Below, piece after piece: positions 22,388-30,729 of a stretch of DNA of 64,000 bases (its first letter is position 1; every line of letters starts with the position of its first letter). Source of the DNA: DTU013 sp964512095. GTDB taxonomy: Bacteria > Bacillota > Clostridia > Acetivibrionales > DTU013. A program made the translations under genes and the position numbers. A model generated the notes under the pieces. That model saw nothing but the letters and a program-made list of their open reading frames with translations, had not been told where the DNA came from and searched no databases. The stretch lies in NCBI GenBank assembly GCA_964512095.1, contig CAZEIH010000016.1, positions 5,294-69,293 of the forward strand. Direction: 5' to 3'.

Positions 22388-24457
22388 ATGAAGAAGAAAT
22401 TCAGCAGTATTAAAGCAATTCTCGTAGATTTGACTTCAGCTAGAAGTATTTTATCTAAGCTAGTTGGAGCATTTCTAATATTGATTTTCCTCCCAGTGTC
22501 TACTATTGGTATTATCACAACAGCTACTGCGTCTAGGGATCTACGGGAGCAGATGCAAGATAGTATTTCCACAAGCAGTATCCAAACATCAAACTGCTTT
22601 GATCAATTTCTTGATAAGGCACTTAATACTTCTATGCAGCTGGTAGCTGATACCAGTATTCTAACCTACGCTAGAAACATGAAAAGCAGCTCTGAACTGT
22701 ATGAGTTGGCAAACTTGTACAGTGATGCCAATCTTGCAATGAAGGGAATAAACTCTACATCTACAGACCTAAATGCCAAAATCCTGTTTGAGACAGGTGA
22801 AGTATTGGGGGAAGTATCTAATGTAGATGTTGAGCAGATTATAAACTCAGTATGGTATACAAAGGTTCTTGAAGCTGATGGAAAACAGGTTTGGGTCAAT
22901 TACGGCGATGCCATAGAAACTACTAATGTTCTCGAACCCTACGGACTTACACTGGCAAGGGCATATAAGCCCGCAGGCAAAAAAGTAGGTATTACCATAG
23001 TCGATGTAAAGTACGGTCCAGTAAAGGAAATTTTGTCTAGTGTGGTTCTTGGTAAACAGGATAATACATACTTGCTCACTCCAATGGGAGAGGTGCTGTC
23101 TCCGATTGATAATAATGGAGATGCGGAGCTTAAGGAGAGGCAATTTATTAAGGATGTTATAGAGAAAGCAGCAAATGAAGACACAGGAATTATCAGTTCG
23201 ACAGATAATGGTACAGCTTGCCTTGTATCCTATCATAGGTCTAAAAAAACCGGAATGATAGTAGTAACGACTGTTCCTGAAGCAGCAATCAATGAAGGAC
23301 CTAGATCAATAGCTGTAACCACTATTATCGCCGGTCTGTTTTTTACTATTATTGCAGGAGCATTCGGTTTCATTTTTTCACTAAGAATGACAAATTCCCT
23401 GAAAGCACTAACCAATGTGATGTCAAGGGCTGAAATGGGAGACCTTAAAGCTTCTTTGAAAATGAATCGAAAAGATGAAATCGGTAAGCTTGTAGTTAGC
23501 TTTAACAAGATGATTGAAAACATAAGAGAACTGGTTATGCATAGTAAAGATGCAGCAGTCAATGTCGTTGATTCTGCCAAGACTATGTCAACTATATCTT
23601 CGGAATCATCACGGGTGTCTAATGATGTTGCAAATGCCATGTCAGAGGTTGCGGAAGGCACCGCTAATCAGGCCTTGGAGGTTGAGAACAGTGTAGAAAG
23701 TGTGAAACAGCTTGCAGACAGGATAACAATGGCAGTTGAAAAGACCAGAATAATGGAGACTGACTCTGAGGCAATGAAGGAGTTATCCAACTATGGTATT
23801 GAGGCTATAAACAATCTTAATACTAAAACAGAGGAAACTAACAAAATCACGAAGGATGTAGTCAATAAAATTGCAGATCTTAGTAAACATGTTAAGAATA
23901 TTAATAAGATAACACATATTCTTCGAAGTATTGCTGACCAGACAAATCTACTTTCTCTAAATGCTGCAATAGAAGCTGCAAGAGCAGGGGAAGCAGGGGC
24001 AGGCTTTGCAGTGGTGGCAGATGAAATAAGAAAGCTGGCAGAACAGTCAAATATGCATACAAAGGATATACAGGCACTGCTGGAAAATATCAGCAAACAG
24101 GCCCAGGGCTCTGTCCAGCTGGTAGGTGTAGCTGAAAGCACAATTATAGAGCAAAGCAACATGGTTGAAAATACTGCAGAGATATTTATGAGTATAGGCA
24201 ACTCAACACAGAAATTGACTGAAAACATAGGCAAGTCAGGTGAGCTTATAAATGATATGAATACCTATAGGGTGAAGGTACTGGCCAGTATGGATAACAT
24301 TTCTGCCGTATCAGAGGAGGTATCTGCTTCAACCCAGGAGGTATCTGCTTCAACCCAGGAGCAGCTGGCTTCTATAGAAGAGCTTGATAATATGTCCGTC
24401 AAGCTTAACAAACTGGCTAATGATTTGATTGTCAATATGGACAAATTTAACATATGA
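22388..24457 (+). CDS. Methyl-accepting chemotaxis protein
   Basis: A 689-residue chemoreceptor. A first transmembrane helix (about 20-43) and a second (about 303-330) bracket a 260-residue extracellular sensor of the Cache type; HAMP follows (about 331-385). The long cytoplasmic coiled coil has the conserved tip 'QTNLLSLNAAIEAARAGEAG' plus 'AGFAVVADEIRKLAEQS' near residue 520, where CheA and CheW bind. Near the C terminus 'EEVSASTQEVSASTQEQLAS' contains a perfect 21-nt tandem duplication in the DNA (about 24319-24360). There is no C-terminal CheR-binding pentapeptide. GGAGGGG lies 4-8 nt before ATG 22388. The ligand is unknown. No other chemotaxis genes are in the window. Confidence 0.92.
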   Translation: MKKKFSSIKAILVDLTSARSILSKLVGAFLILIFLPVSTIGIITTATASRDLREQMQDSISTSSIQTSNCFDQFLDKALNTSMQLVADTSILTYARNMKSSSELYELANLYSDANLAMKGINSTSTDLNAKILFETGEVLGEVSNVDVEQIINSVWYTKVLEADGKQVWVNYGDAIETTNVLEPYGLTLARAYKPAGKKVGITIVDVKYGPVKEILSSVVLGKQDNTYLLTPMGEVLSPIDNNGDAELKERQFIKDVIEKAANEDTGIISSTDNGTACLVSYHRSKKTGMIVVTTVPEAAINEGPRSIAVTTIIAGLFFTIIAGAFGFIFSLRMTNSLKALTNVMSRAEMGDLKASLKMNRKDEIGKLVVSFNKMIENIRELVMHSKDAAVNVVDSAKTMSTISSESSRVSNDVANAMSEVAEGTANQALEVENSVESVKQLADRITMAVEKTRIMETDSEAMKELSNYGIEAINNLNTKTEETNKITKDVVNKIADLSKHVKNINKITHILRSIADQTNLLSLNAAIEAARAGEAGAGFAVVADEIRKLAEQSNMHTKDIQALLENISKQAQGSVQLVGVAESTIIEQSNMVENTAEIFMSIGNSTQKLTENIGKSGELINDMNTYRVKVLASMDNISAVSEEVSASTQEVSASTQEQLASIEELDNMSVKLNKLANDLIVNMDKFNI

Positions 24458-24466
24458 CCCTTTTAA

Positions 24467-24916
24467 GTGTACAGCCTAAATTACTCTAATGAGGGCGGCG
24501 TTTATATGCCTTGGACCGTCAGGGACTATTGTGCAAGGACAGGGCAGAAGGTGCCTGAGAGTACAGGAAGTCTTGTGAGGACAGTTCTTGAAAGTCTTGC
24601 ATTCAAATACAGGTATGTTATCGAGGGTCTTGAGAAACTCACTGGAAGTAAATATGAGCGGATACATATAGTTGGTGGAGGCTCTCAGAATACGCTTCTA
24701 AATACATTTACCGCAGACTGTTGTGGAAGATCTGTATTTGCGGGACCAGCTGAGGCAACCGCACTAGGAAACGGTTTGGTGCAGTTAATATCCATTGGAG
24801 AGTTATCAGATTATACACAGGCAAGAAGAATTATAAAAAGCAGCTTTCCACCTGAGATATACATCCCTGGAGGGGTAGACCGCTGGGAGGAGCAATATCA
24901 CAGGTTTTTAAGTTGA
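24467..24916 (+). pseudogene. C-terminal fragment of an FGGY carbohydrate kinase (rhamnulokinase-like)
   Basis: Only about 136 residues of a protein that should have about 480 remain. They start at 'MPWTVRDYCARTGQKVPES' and contain 'GSLVRTVLESLAFKYR', 'IHIVGGGSQNTLLNTFTADCCGRSVFAGPAEATALGN', the C-terminal ATP-binding domain of L-rhamnulokinase and relatives. The N-terminal sugar-binding half is gone, cut just after the chemoreceptor stop. A GAGGGCGG before ATG 24506 could still drive translation, but no kinase activity is possible. This marks a deletion that removed a sugar-utilisation gene. Confidence 0.8.
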
Positions 24917-24982
24917 CGGGACTTAGTCAGCTATAATAGCGGAGGATTTTAGTTACTACTTAAAGCCTAAGAGATTCATTTT

Positions 24983-25021
24983 AGAGGTCTGCTTCCATTT
25001 ACATGGGGCAGCTCTTTTTTT
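24983..25021 (+). terminator. Rho-independent terminator after the kinase remnant
   Basis: Interrupted stem AGAG-TGC-CCAT / ATGG-GCA-CTCT with TTAC loop, followed by TTTTTT. Strong for the + strand. Confidence 0.75.
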
Positions 25022-25107
25022 GTCGAAGGAACATGCCCGCTTTTAAGAATCAACCCTTATGAATTTGGCATATTATTAAGTATGATACTATTGACGGAGG
25101 TAACTGG

Positions 25108-26202
25108 ATGAAAAAGGGTAAGGTCAGGAATATGTTTTCAGGAGGCAATACCTCAGTAGGTTTTTTTAGCTTTTTTGATTACATAATAGACCAAGTTAAG
25201 GCAAGAAGGATATTTATCCTAAAAGGCGGGCCTGGAGTTGGCAAAAGTACATTTATGAAAAAGGTTTCAGAGACCATGACCGAGCAGGGGTGTAATGTTG
25301 AGCATATGCATTGTTCAAGCGACAGCAGCAGCTTGGACGGTATAGTGATACCGAGTATAGGGGTAGCGATGTTGGATGGGACAGCTCCCCATGTGGTGGA
25401 TCCCAAAACACCTGGTGCTATTGATGAGATAATCAATCTTGGAGAGTTTTGGAATGAGGCTGGAATATCAGCTAATAAGGATAAAATTATTAAAGTAAAA
25501 AGCGAGATCAGCAATTGCTTCGTAAGGGCATACAGATACCTAGGGGCAGCAGCAAGAATATATGAGGATACCACTGCAATAAATCAATCTGCTATGGATA
25601 AAGCCGCGCTAAACTTTATAGTACGTGAATTTACAGATATGCTATTTGATCTGATGCCGCCGGCTCCTGTTGCGGGTAATGAAAGACGACTGTTTGCCAG
25701 TGCGATAACACCGGACGGACTTGTAAGCTGTTTGGATGATCTTATGACATTGGATAATATATACATATTGGAGGGGTTCCCGGGGGCTGGCTCAGAAAAA
25801 GTCCTTGAAAGGCTAAAAGCAGCAGCTCTGGAAAGAGGGATTGATGTTGAGGCCTTTTACTGTGCATTCAAGCCTGACAGACTCGAGCATTTGATATTAC
25901 CGGGGCTAAACACTGCTTTTACTACTGTATGCGATTATCACAGTACAGATGTGTGTGCAGTAAGAAAGGTTGATCTTCGAGAAATGCTAAATGAAAACAG
26001 GATTAAGGGATTCCAATCGGATATTGACTTTAACAATATGGAGTTCGACAGATTACTTAATAAGACCTTAAGTGTATTGAATAAGGAGAAGGAGCTACAT
26101 GATGAAATAGAGTCATACTATATTCCCCATATGGATTTTAGTAAAATTAATAGAAAGCAACAGGAAATTATGGAAAGAATTCTTACATACATTGAGCTAT
26201 AG
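25108..26202 (+). CDS. Tandem P-loop ATPase (PRK06851-like)
   Basis: A 364-residue soluble NTP-binding protein. Residues about 35-50 contain a perfect Walker A, 'FILKGGPGVGKSTFMKKV'. A second, degenerate P-loop occurs about residue 218, 'IYILEGFPGAGSEKVLERL', and 'VEHMHCSSDSSSLDGIVIPSIGVAMLDGTAPH' in the first half is echoed by 'VEAFYCAFKPDRLEHLILPGLNTAFTT' in the second. The protein is therefore a duplicated kinase-like fold in which only the N-terminal site looks active. Relatives in Firmicutes are hypothetical ATPases of unknown function. The GGAGG before ATG 25108 is well placed. Its last codons overlap the convergent fusion gene inside a shared palindrome. Confidence 0.75.
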   Translation: MKKGKVRNMFSGGNTSVGFFSFFDYIIDQVKARRIFILKGGPGVGKSTFMKKVSETMTEQGCNVEHMHCSSDSSSLDGIVIPSIGVAMLDGTAPHVVDPKTPGAIDEIINLGEFWNEAGISANKDKIIKVKSEISNCFVRAYRYLGAAARIYEDTTAINQSAMDKAALNFIVREFTDMLFDLMPPAPVAGNERRLFASAITPDGLVSCLDDLMTLDNIYILEGFPGAGSEKVLERLKAAALERGIDVEAFYCAFKPDRLEHLILPGLNTAFTTVCDYHSTDVCAVRKVDLREMLNENRIKGFQSDIDFNNMEFDRLLNKTLSVLNKEKELHDEIESYYIPHMDFSKINRKQQEIMERILTYIEL

Positions 26203-26205
26203 CTC
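26194..26205. other. Palindromic shared stop of convergent genes
   Basis: GAGCTATAGCTC is a perfect 12-nt palindrome. Read on either strand it gives GAG-CTA-TAG, so both proteins end Glu-Leu-stop and the CDSs overlap by 6 nt. No separate terminator fits between them. Confidence 0.9.
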
Positions 26206-28458
26206 GTTTTCCTGAGCCTGGGCTATTAATTCAACTGCTACCCTTGCGTTTTCAAGGGCTTTTTCCTTAAGCAAAGGAATGGAGTGGGACAGTTGCTTTT
26301 GAATATCCTCCTTGTTTTCCCACACATAGTCCACCAGCTCCACCAGCTTGTCATATTCCAGATCAAGAACATTGCCTGCTGATGGTTGGTGGATGCAATC
26401 TAGGAAGCCTTGAATCTTTGGGTCGTATACCAGACCTACCATTGGGACTGTTGCAATGGCTGAGAAGATGAGAGCGTGCAATCTCATTCCTATTAGCATT
26501 TTCATAGATGCAATCAGCTCGTATGTTTCAAAGATATCTAGCTTATCTTTAATAATAAGGTTTTCGTGTTGCAACCTCGCCGCCACATTTTCCAGTATGG
26601 GAACGTCCTCAGGGTACTGCATTGGGAAAAAAACAGGGTATACACCATAGCTATCTACCACATGATCGATAGCCTGGGCTATGACGGATTCATATTTTTC
26701 ATGCTCAATCCTTTCATGACCCGGATATTTTCGCAGTGAAATCCCAAGCAACAGCTTTCCGTTATTAAGTCCTAGTTTATTAATGATACTGTTTTCATTG
26801 CAGCTATATCCGTCAGTGATGGTGAGGGCAGCGTCAGCAGTCAGAAGTATACGAGGCTTACTTATCTCCAAATGCTTTAGCTCATCATAGGACAGCTCTT
26901 CTCTTAAGGTGATTATATCAACCTTATTTATTATCTTTTTTGTCAGTAGTCGGTTCAGACTTTTTTTCAATGGACCAATACCGTTGGCATAGAACATAAC
27001 CTTCAGATTGAGCTTCTTTGCTAGCCATACCATACTAAGGTAGAAAAACAGGGATCTGGTGCTGGTGTTGTCCTGTAGCAGATTTCCACCTCCATATATA
27101 AAGGCCTTGGACTTTCGCATTGCTTGATATATACGCAATACGTTGGCTCTGTTTATAGATGGCACATGGAAATCCCGGGCCGTTACAGCAGGTATTCTGG
27201 AGAGGACTATTAGCCTTATGTCAGGCTTGAAGCTTTTCAGATCCTTCAGAATGGACATCAAAAGAGCATCATCTCCAATATTTCGAAAACCGTAATAGCC
27301 TGATATAATAGCATCATAGGGCGTTTGCCTGTTGTCAGAGGAGGCTTTTTTCTCAAGGATGCCTGAGTATATATTTATCTGAGTCTTACCCATGCTTTCA
27401 ACCGAGAATTGAGCTAGGGCTTTTTCATATAAGCGTTGTCCCATTTCGATACGCTTATTGTCGTCCTCGGCAAGCTCCAGAATCAGATCAGCAAACCGAT
27501 TAACATCTCCTGGTTCAAACAGGAAGCCGTTTTTGCCGTTTTCTATAAGGTCGGGTATACCACCGACACGAGTACTTATTGTAGCCTTCTTAAATCGTGC
27601 ACCCTCCAAAATGGAATAGGAAAAGCTTTCGCTGATAGACGTAAGTAGGCTAATGTCAATGCTACTCATTATCTCGTTGGGGTCGTTTTGCCACCCAAGG
27701 AAAAACACTGTATCCTGAAGATTCAGTTCGGCAGATAGGGACTCAAGCATTTTTCTGTCCTCACCGTCACCACCGATTAAGAACTTGACCTTTTTGTTTT
27801 TTGCCTTTACCAGGCTAGCGGCTTTTACAATAGTTTCTATACTTTTTACAGGATAAAGCCTTGCTGCGATACCTGCTATTACATTATCATCAGGAATATC
27901 TAGCTTATGCTTTTCAAGGAGCTTCTTTCTGGAGTATTCTGTATTGGGAGGGGAAAAATCCATACCGTTATATAACACATAAATATCAAGGGGATTAAAG
28001 TTTCTGCTGATGAGCATTTCCTTGAAATTATTTGATACTGCTATATGGTTCTTTATAAATCTTAGTGCAATGGAGTTGACTAAGCCTATGGTTATCCGCT
28101 TGGGGAAGCTATGCATATAGTCGAGTCGATAGTCACTATGGACAGTAGTCACTGTGGGCAATCCGGCCTTGCGGCTTGCTGCTAATGAGAATATGTTGGC
28201 CTTTGCCCCATGAGAATGGATTATATCATATTTGCCGTCCATGATGATTTTTTTTACTTTTTTTATATCAGAGAAGATGTTTCTAGATTTGACCACTGAT
28301 ACATCAATGCCAAGTGCATGGGCATCCTCAGCAAAAACTCCAGGACGGAGACTAATAAGCTTTACTTCCATATGGCGTGACAACTCCTTGAGAAGATAAA
28401 GCATATGGGTTTTTGCTCCTCCTACATCGCCTCCGCCGATTATGTGCACTACTCTCAT
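26197..28458 (-). CDS. csaB: Glycosyltransferase (GT4) fused to CsaB-type polysaccharide pyruvyl transferase
   Basis: A 753-residue two-domain enzyme. Start ATG 28458 is 8 nt after GGAGG and begins 'MRVVHIIGGGDVGGAKTHMLYLL', the GT-B donor-fold opening. Residues about 1-375 are a GT4 glycosyltransferase, with 'HSHGAKANIFSLAA', 'GIAARLYPVKSIETIVKAA', 'LIGGDGEDRKMLESL' and the E-x7-E motif in 'ESFSYSILEGARFKKATISTRVGGIPDLI'. Residues about 390-745 match CsaB: 'SGYYGFRNIGDDALLMSIL', 'FIYGGGNLLQDNTSTRSLFFY', 'FYANGIGPL', 'GMRLHALIFSAIATVPMVGLVYDPKI'. CsaB adds ketal pyruvate to wall polymer, the ligand that SLH domains bind. The fusion suggests that sugar transfer and pyruvylation are coupled. 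A half glycosyltransferase gene lies 59 nt upstream. Confidence 0.88.
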   Translation of the reverse strand: MRVVHIIGGGDVGGAKTHMLYLLKELSRHMEVKLISLRPGVFAEDAHALGIDVSVVKSRNIFSDIKKVKKIIMDGKYDIIHSHGAKANIFSLAASRKAGLPTVTTVHSDYRLDYMHSFPKRITIGLVNSIALRFIKNHIAVSNNFKEMLISRNFNPLDIYVLYNGMDFSPPNTEYSRKKLLEKHKLDIPDDNVIAGIAARLYPVKSIETIVKAASLVKAKNKKVKFLIGGDGEDRKMLESLSAELNLQDTVFFLGWQNDPNEIMSSIDISLLTSISESFSYSILEGARFKKATISTRVGGIPDLIENGKNGFLFEPGDVNRFADLILELAEDDNKRIEMGQRLYEKALAQFSVESMGKTQINIYSGILEKKASSDNRQTPYDAIISGYYGFRNIGDDALLMSILKDLKSFKPDIRLIVLSRIPAVTARDFHVPSINRANVLRIYQAMRKSKAFIYGGGNLLQDNTSTRSLFFYLSMVWLAKKLNLKVMFYANGIGPLKKSLNRLLTKKIINKVDIITLREELSYDELKHLEISKPRILLTADAALTITDGYSCNENSIINKLGLNNGKLLLGISLRKYPGHERIEHEKYESVIAQAIDHVVDSYGVYPVFFPMQYPEDVPILENVAARLQHENLIIKDKLDIFETYELIASMKMLIGMRLHALIFSAIATVPMVGLVYDPKIQGFLDCIHQPSAGNVLDLEYDKLVELVDYVWENKEDIQKQLSHSIPLLKEKALENARVAVELIAQAQENEL

Positions 28459-28517
28459 TACCATTGCCTCCTCATACATATACAAACTGCCATATTTCTA
28501 TGGCAGTTTACTGAATG

Positions 28518-29096
28518 TTACTCATCGTTGTTTTCGTTTAGTTTTCTTGCTGCAATTATTCTGCATGCTTTCTCAAATTGCTCAGACAATTGCTGTATTT
28601 GACCGTCAGGGATATGGCATATATCGATACTTTGTGCTGCAGCCTCATAGTCTGTGTTTAAATGATTGACGATTTCGGCCTCGCCGGCTATTATACAGTC
28701 AGCTTCATCTAATACAGAAGCTATCAGCCTTTTAGCATACTTTCCCTTTATCTTTCCTAGCCCACGAAATCCTGCTTCAGATAGCTGGGAAAAGTCAGCA
28801 ACCCAAGGAATATCAGGGTTCTTCTTTTTCAAGCGGATGCCGATAAGGTGTGAACCGGAAGGCGGTGAAAGTGTATAAATCAAATCTATGCCTTCTGATT
28901 TCGCCAGTCGCATTGCCTTTCTTATGCTAAACAATTCCCACAGCCATGGTCTGGCTCTTACCTTTACATTATCTGCAAGTATAAGAGGTTCCCAGCCATA
29001 TTTATTTAATTGCTTCAAAAAGCTGTCTGCTCTCATGACACATGCATTTTCCTCAGTCTGGAGAAAGGGGTATGTTACTATCAATACTTTTTTCAT
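28518..29096 (-). CDS. Glycosyltransferase N-terminal (GT-B) domain protein, half-length
   Basis: A 192-residue protein corresponding only to the acceptor-side half of a GT4 glycosyltransferase: 'MKKVLIVTYPFLQTEENACVMRADSFLKQLNKYGWEPLILA', 'EGIDLIYTLSPPSGSHLIGIRLKKKNPDIPWVADFSQL' and a C-terminal 'VNHLNTDY'. The nucleotide-sugar-binding domain is missing, and the sequence ends in a charged tail rather than at a frameshift. It starts 3 nt after the stop of the OadG-like gene and stands just before the GT-CsaB fusion, so all could share a transcript. It may be a truncated remnant or a regulatory partner; catalysis is unlikely on its own. Confidence 0.6.
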   Translation of the reverse strand: MKKVLIVTYPFLQTEENACVMRADSFLKQLNKYGWEPLILADNVKVRARPWLWELFSIRKAMRLAKSEGIDLIYTLSPPSGSHLIGIRLKKKNPDIPWVADFSQLSEAGFRGLGKIKGKYAKRLIASVLDEADCIIAGEAEIVNHLNTDYEAAAQSIDICHIPDGQIQQLSEQFEKACRIIAARKLNENNDE

Positions 29097-29099
29097 AAT

Positions 29100-29258
29100 T
29101 TAACTGTTGTTTTCTTCCGATTTATGTGGAAATAATACAGTAAACAGCTTTATAACAATATAAAACAAAATTAAAACAATGAATACACCTAACATCCCTA
29201 CTATGGTTACAAACAAACCCATCTCCATAACTGTTCCATTTATCAAACTATCAAACAT
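29100..29258 (-). CDS. OadG-like small membrane subunit (52 residues)
   Basis: A short gene too small for usual cut-offs, well supported: GGAGG lies 8 nt before ATG 29258, the frame is open for 52 codons and it lies between oadB and the next gene on the same strand (21 nt and 3 nt gaps). The product has an N-terminal 'NGTVMEMGLFVTIVGMLGVF' leading to one membrane helix (about residues 13-42) and a polar tail ending 'FPHKSEENNS'. This is the plan of gamma subunits (OadG/MmdC/GcdC family) of Na+-translocating decarboxylases, which organise the alpha-beta complex. No biotin carrier or alpha subunit is present in the window. Confidence 0.7.
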   Translation of the reverse strand: MFDSLINGTVMEMGLFVTIVGMLGVFIVLILFYIVIKLFTVLFPHKSEENNS

Positions 29259-29279
29259 AAATACTTCCTCCTGTTCTAC

Positions 29280-30518
29280 TTACCAACCTAGCAGCATTGG
29301 GACAAGTGCTAGTATAAGACCACCAGCTACAATGGAGCCCAGTTGCCCAGACACGTTGGCACTTACTGCCTGCATGAGTACAAAGTTTGTTGGATCTTCC
29401 TTCTGTGCCATCTTCTGTATTACCCTTGCTGACATAGGGAATGCTGATATTCCGGCAGCACCAATCATTGGATTGAACTTGTTGTCTTTTTTTCTGAATA
29501 GGTTGAGGAATTTTGCAAACATGACACCGCCGGCAGTGTCAAATACAAATGCTACTAAACCCATTAACATAATAAGAAGGGTATACTTTGTGAGGAAGTT
29601 TTCGGCAAGCATCGTTGAACCTATTGTAATACCGAGAAGTAATGTTACAAGATTGGATAACTCATTTTGAGCTGCTTGTGAAAGCCTTTCCAGTACACCA
29701 CTTACTCTTATAAGATTACCAAACATCAGTGAACCAACAAGAGGGGCACTGATTGGGGCTACAATACCTGCTATCAAGGTTACAGCTATAGGAAACCCTA
29801 CAAGCACTACCTTTGAAACCTTTTCATCTTTATATTCCATTCTGATCAAACGCTCTTTTTTTGTTGTTAAAAGCTTTACAACAGGTGGCTGAATAATTGG
29901 TACAAGAGACATGTACGAATAGGCCGCCACCGATATAGGGGCCAAAAGCTCCTTGGTAAACTTATTTGCTACATAAATTGCAGTTGGTCCGTCTGCTGCA
30001 CCTATAATACCAATGGCAGAAGCTTCGTTAAGTTTAAAACCTGCTAATATTGCAACCAGCATTGTTGCAAATATACCAAACTGAGCTGCTGCTCCAAAGA
30101 AAATCATTACTGGGTTTTTTAAAAGTGGAGTAAAATCAATCATTGCCCCTATTCCAATAAAAATCAATATAGGGAATAATTCCGTAAGGATTCCTGACTG
30201 ATATAATATCTCAAGAAATCCGGGTTCGTAGTGATATGCGTTGCCGTCAACAAAAACATAACTCTTTGAAAAAAATTTCATTAGAGATTCGTTTCCATTG
30301 ACTAAACTTGTGACGTATGGGTCAGGCGTGCTTGATATTTCTGCGTACTTAACAATTGCCTGGGGAAGGTTGACCAAAATCGCACCAAAACCAATTGGCA
30401 GAAGCAACATTGGCTCGTAGTTTTTTACAATGGCTAGTATAATCAATGCTAAACCTATCGCATACATGGCAATGTTAAGGTAACTGATACTCGTAAAGCC
30501 CGCTAGTAGTTCTTCCAT
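29280..30518 (-). CDS. Na+-translocating decarboxylase beta subunit
   Basis: A 412-residue polytopic membrane protein of the OadB/MmdB/GcdB family, with about nine to eleven spans. The signature parts are 'LLLPIGFGAILVNLP' near residue 40, 'LFPILIFIGIGAMIDFTPLL' (about 114-134), 'GIIGAADGPTAIYVANKF' with the Na+-site Asp (about 174), 'SLVPIIQPPVVKLLTTKKER' (about 205-226) and 'AGGVMFAKFLNLF'. The beta subunit performs decarboxylation-driven Na+ export. The carboxyltransferase/biotin partner must be elsewhere. AGGAGAG precedes ATG 30518. The substrate (oxaloacetate, methylmalonyl-CoA or glutaconyl-CoA) cannot be read from this subunit. Confidence 0.92.
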   Translation of the reverse strand: MEELLAGFTSISYLNIAMYAIGLALIILAIVKNYEPMLLLPIGFGAILVNLPQAIVKYAEISSTPDPYVTSLVNGNESLMKFFSKSYVFVDGNAYHYEPGFLEILYQSGILTELFPILIFIGIGAMIDFTPLLKNPVMIFFGAAAQFGIFATMLVAILAGFKLNEASAIGIIGAADGPTAIYVANKFTKELLAPISVAAYSYMSLVPIIQPPVVKLLTTKKERLIRMEYKDEKVSKVVLVGFPIAVTLIAGIVAPISAPLVGSLMFGNLIRVSGVLERLSQAAQNELSNLVTLLLGITIGSTMLAENFLTKYTLLIMLMGLVAFVFDTAGGVMFAKFLNLFRKKDNKFNPMIGAAGISAFPMSARVIQKMAQKEDPTNFVLMQAVSANVSGQLGSIVAGGLILALVPMLLGW

Positions 30519-30729
30519 ATTATCTCTCCTGTTTTAGTTTATTGTGGAAATGTCGCGGTACATGTAATATTTCCATTCTATAGTATAACGAATGATGAAA
30601 CATTAATCAATTAAAAAATATATTGGCAAAAATAACAATACAGAATGGATTGGTAAAAAGAAGGATACACAGGTTTTTTGTTGAATACTACAGCATGCTT
30701 AGATAAAAATCGGGAAGGGCTGTAGTTTG

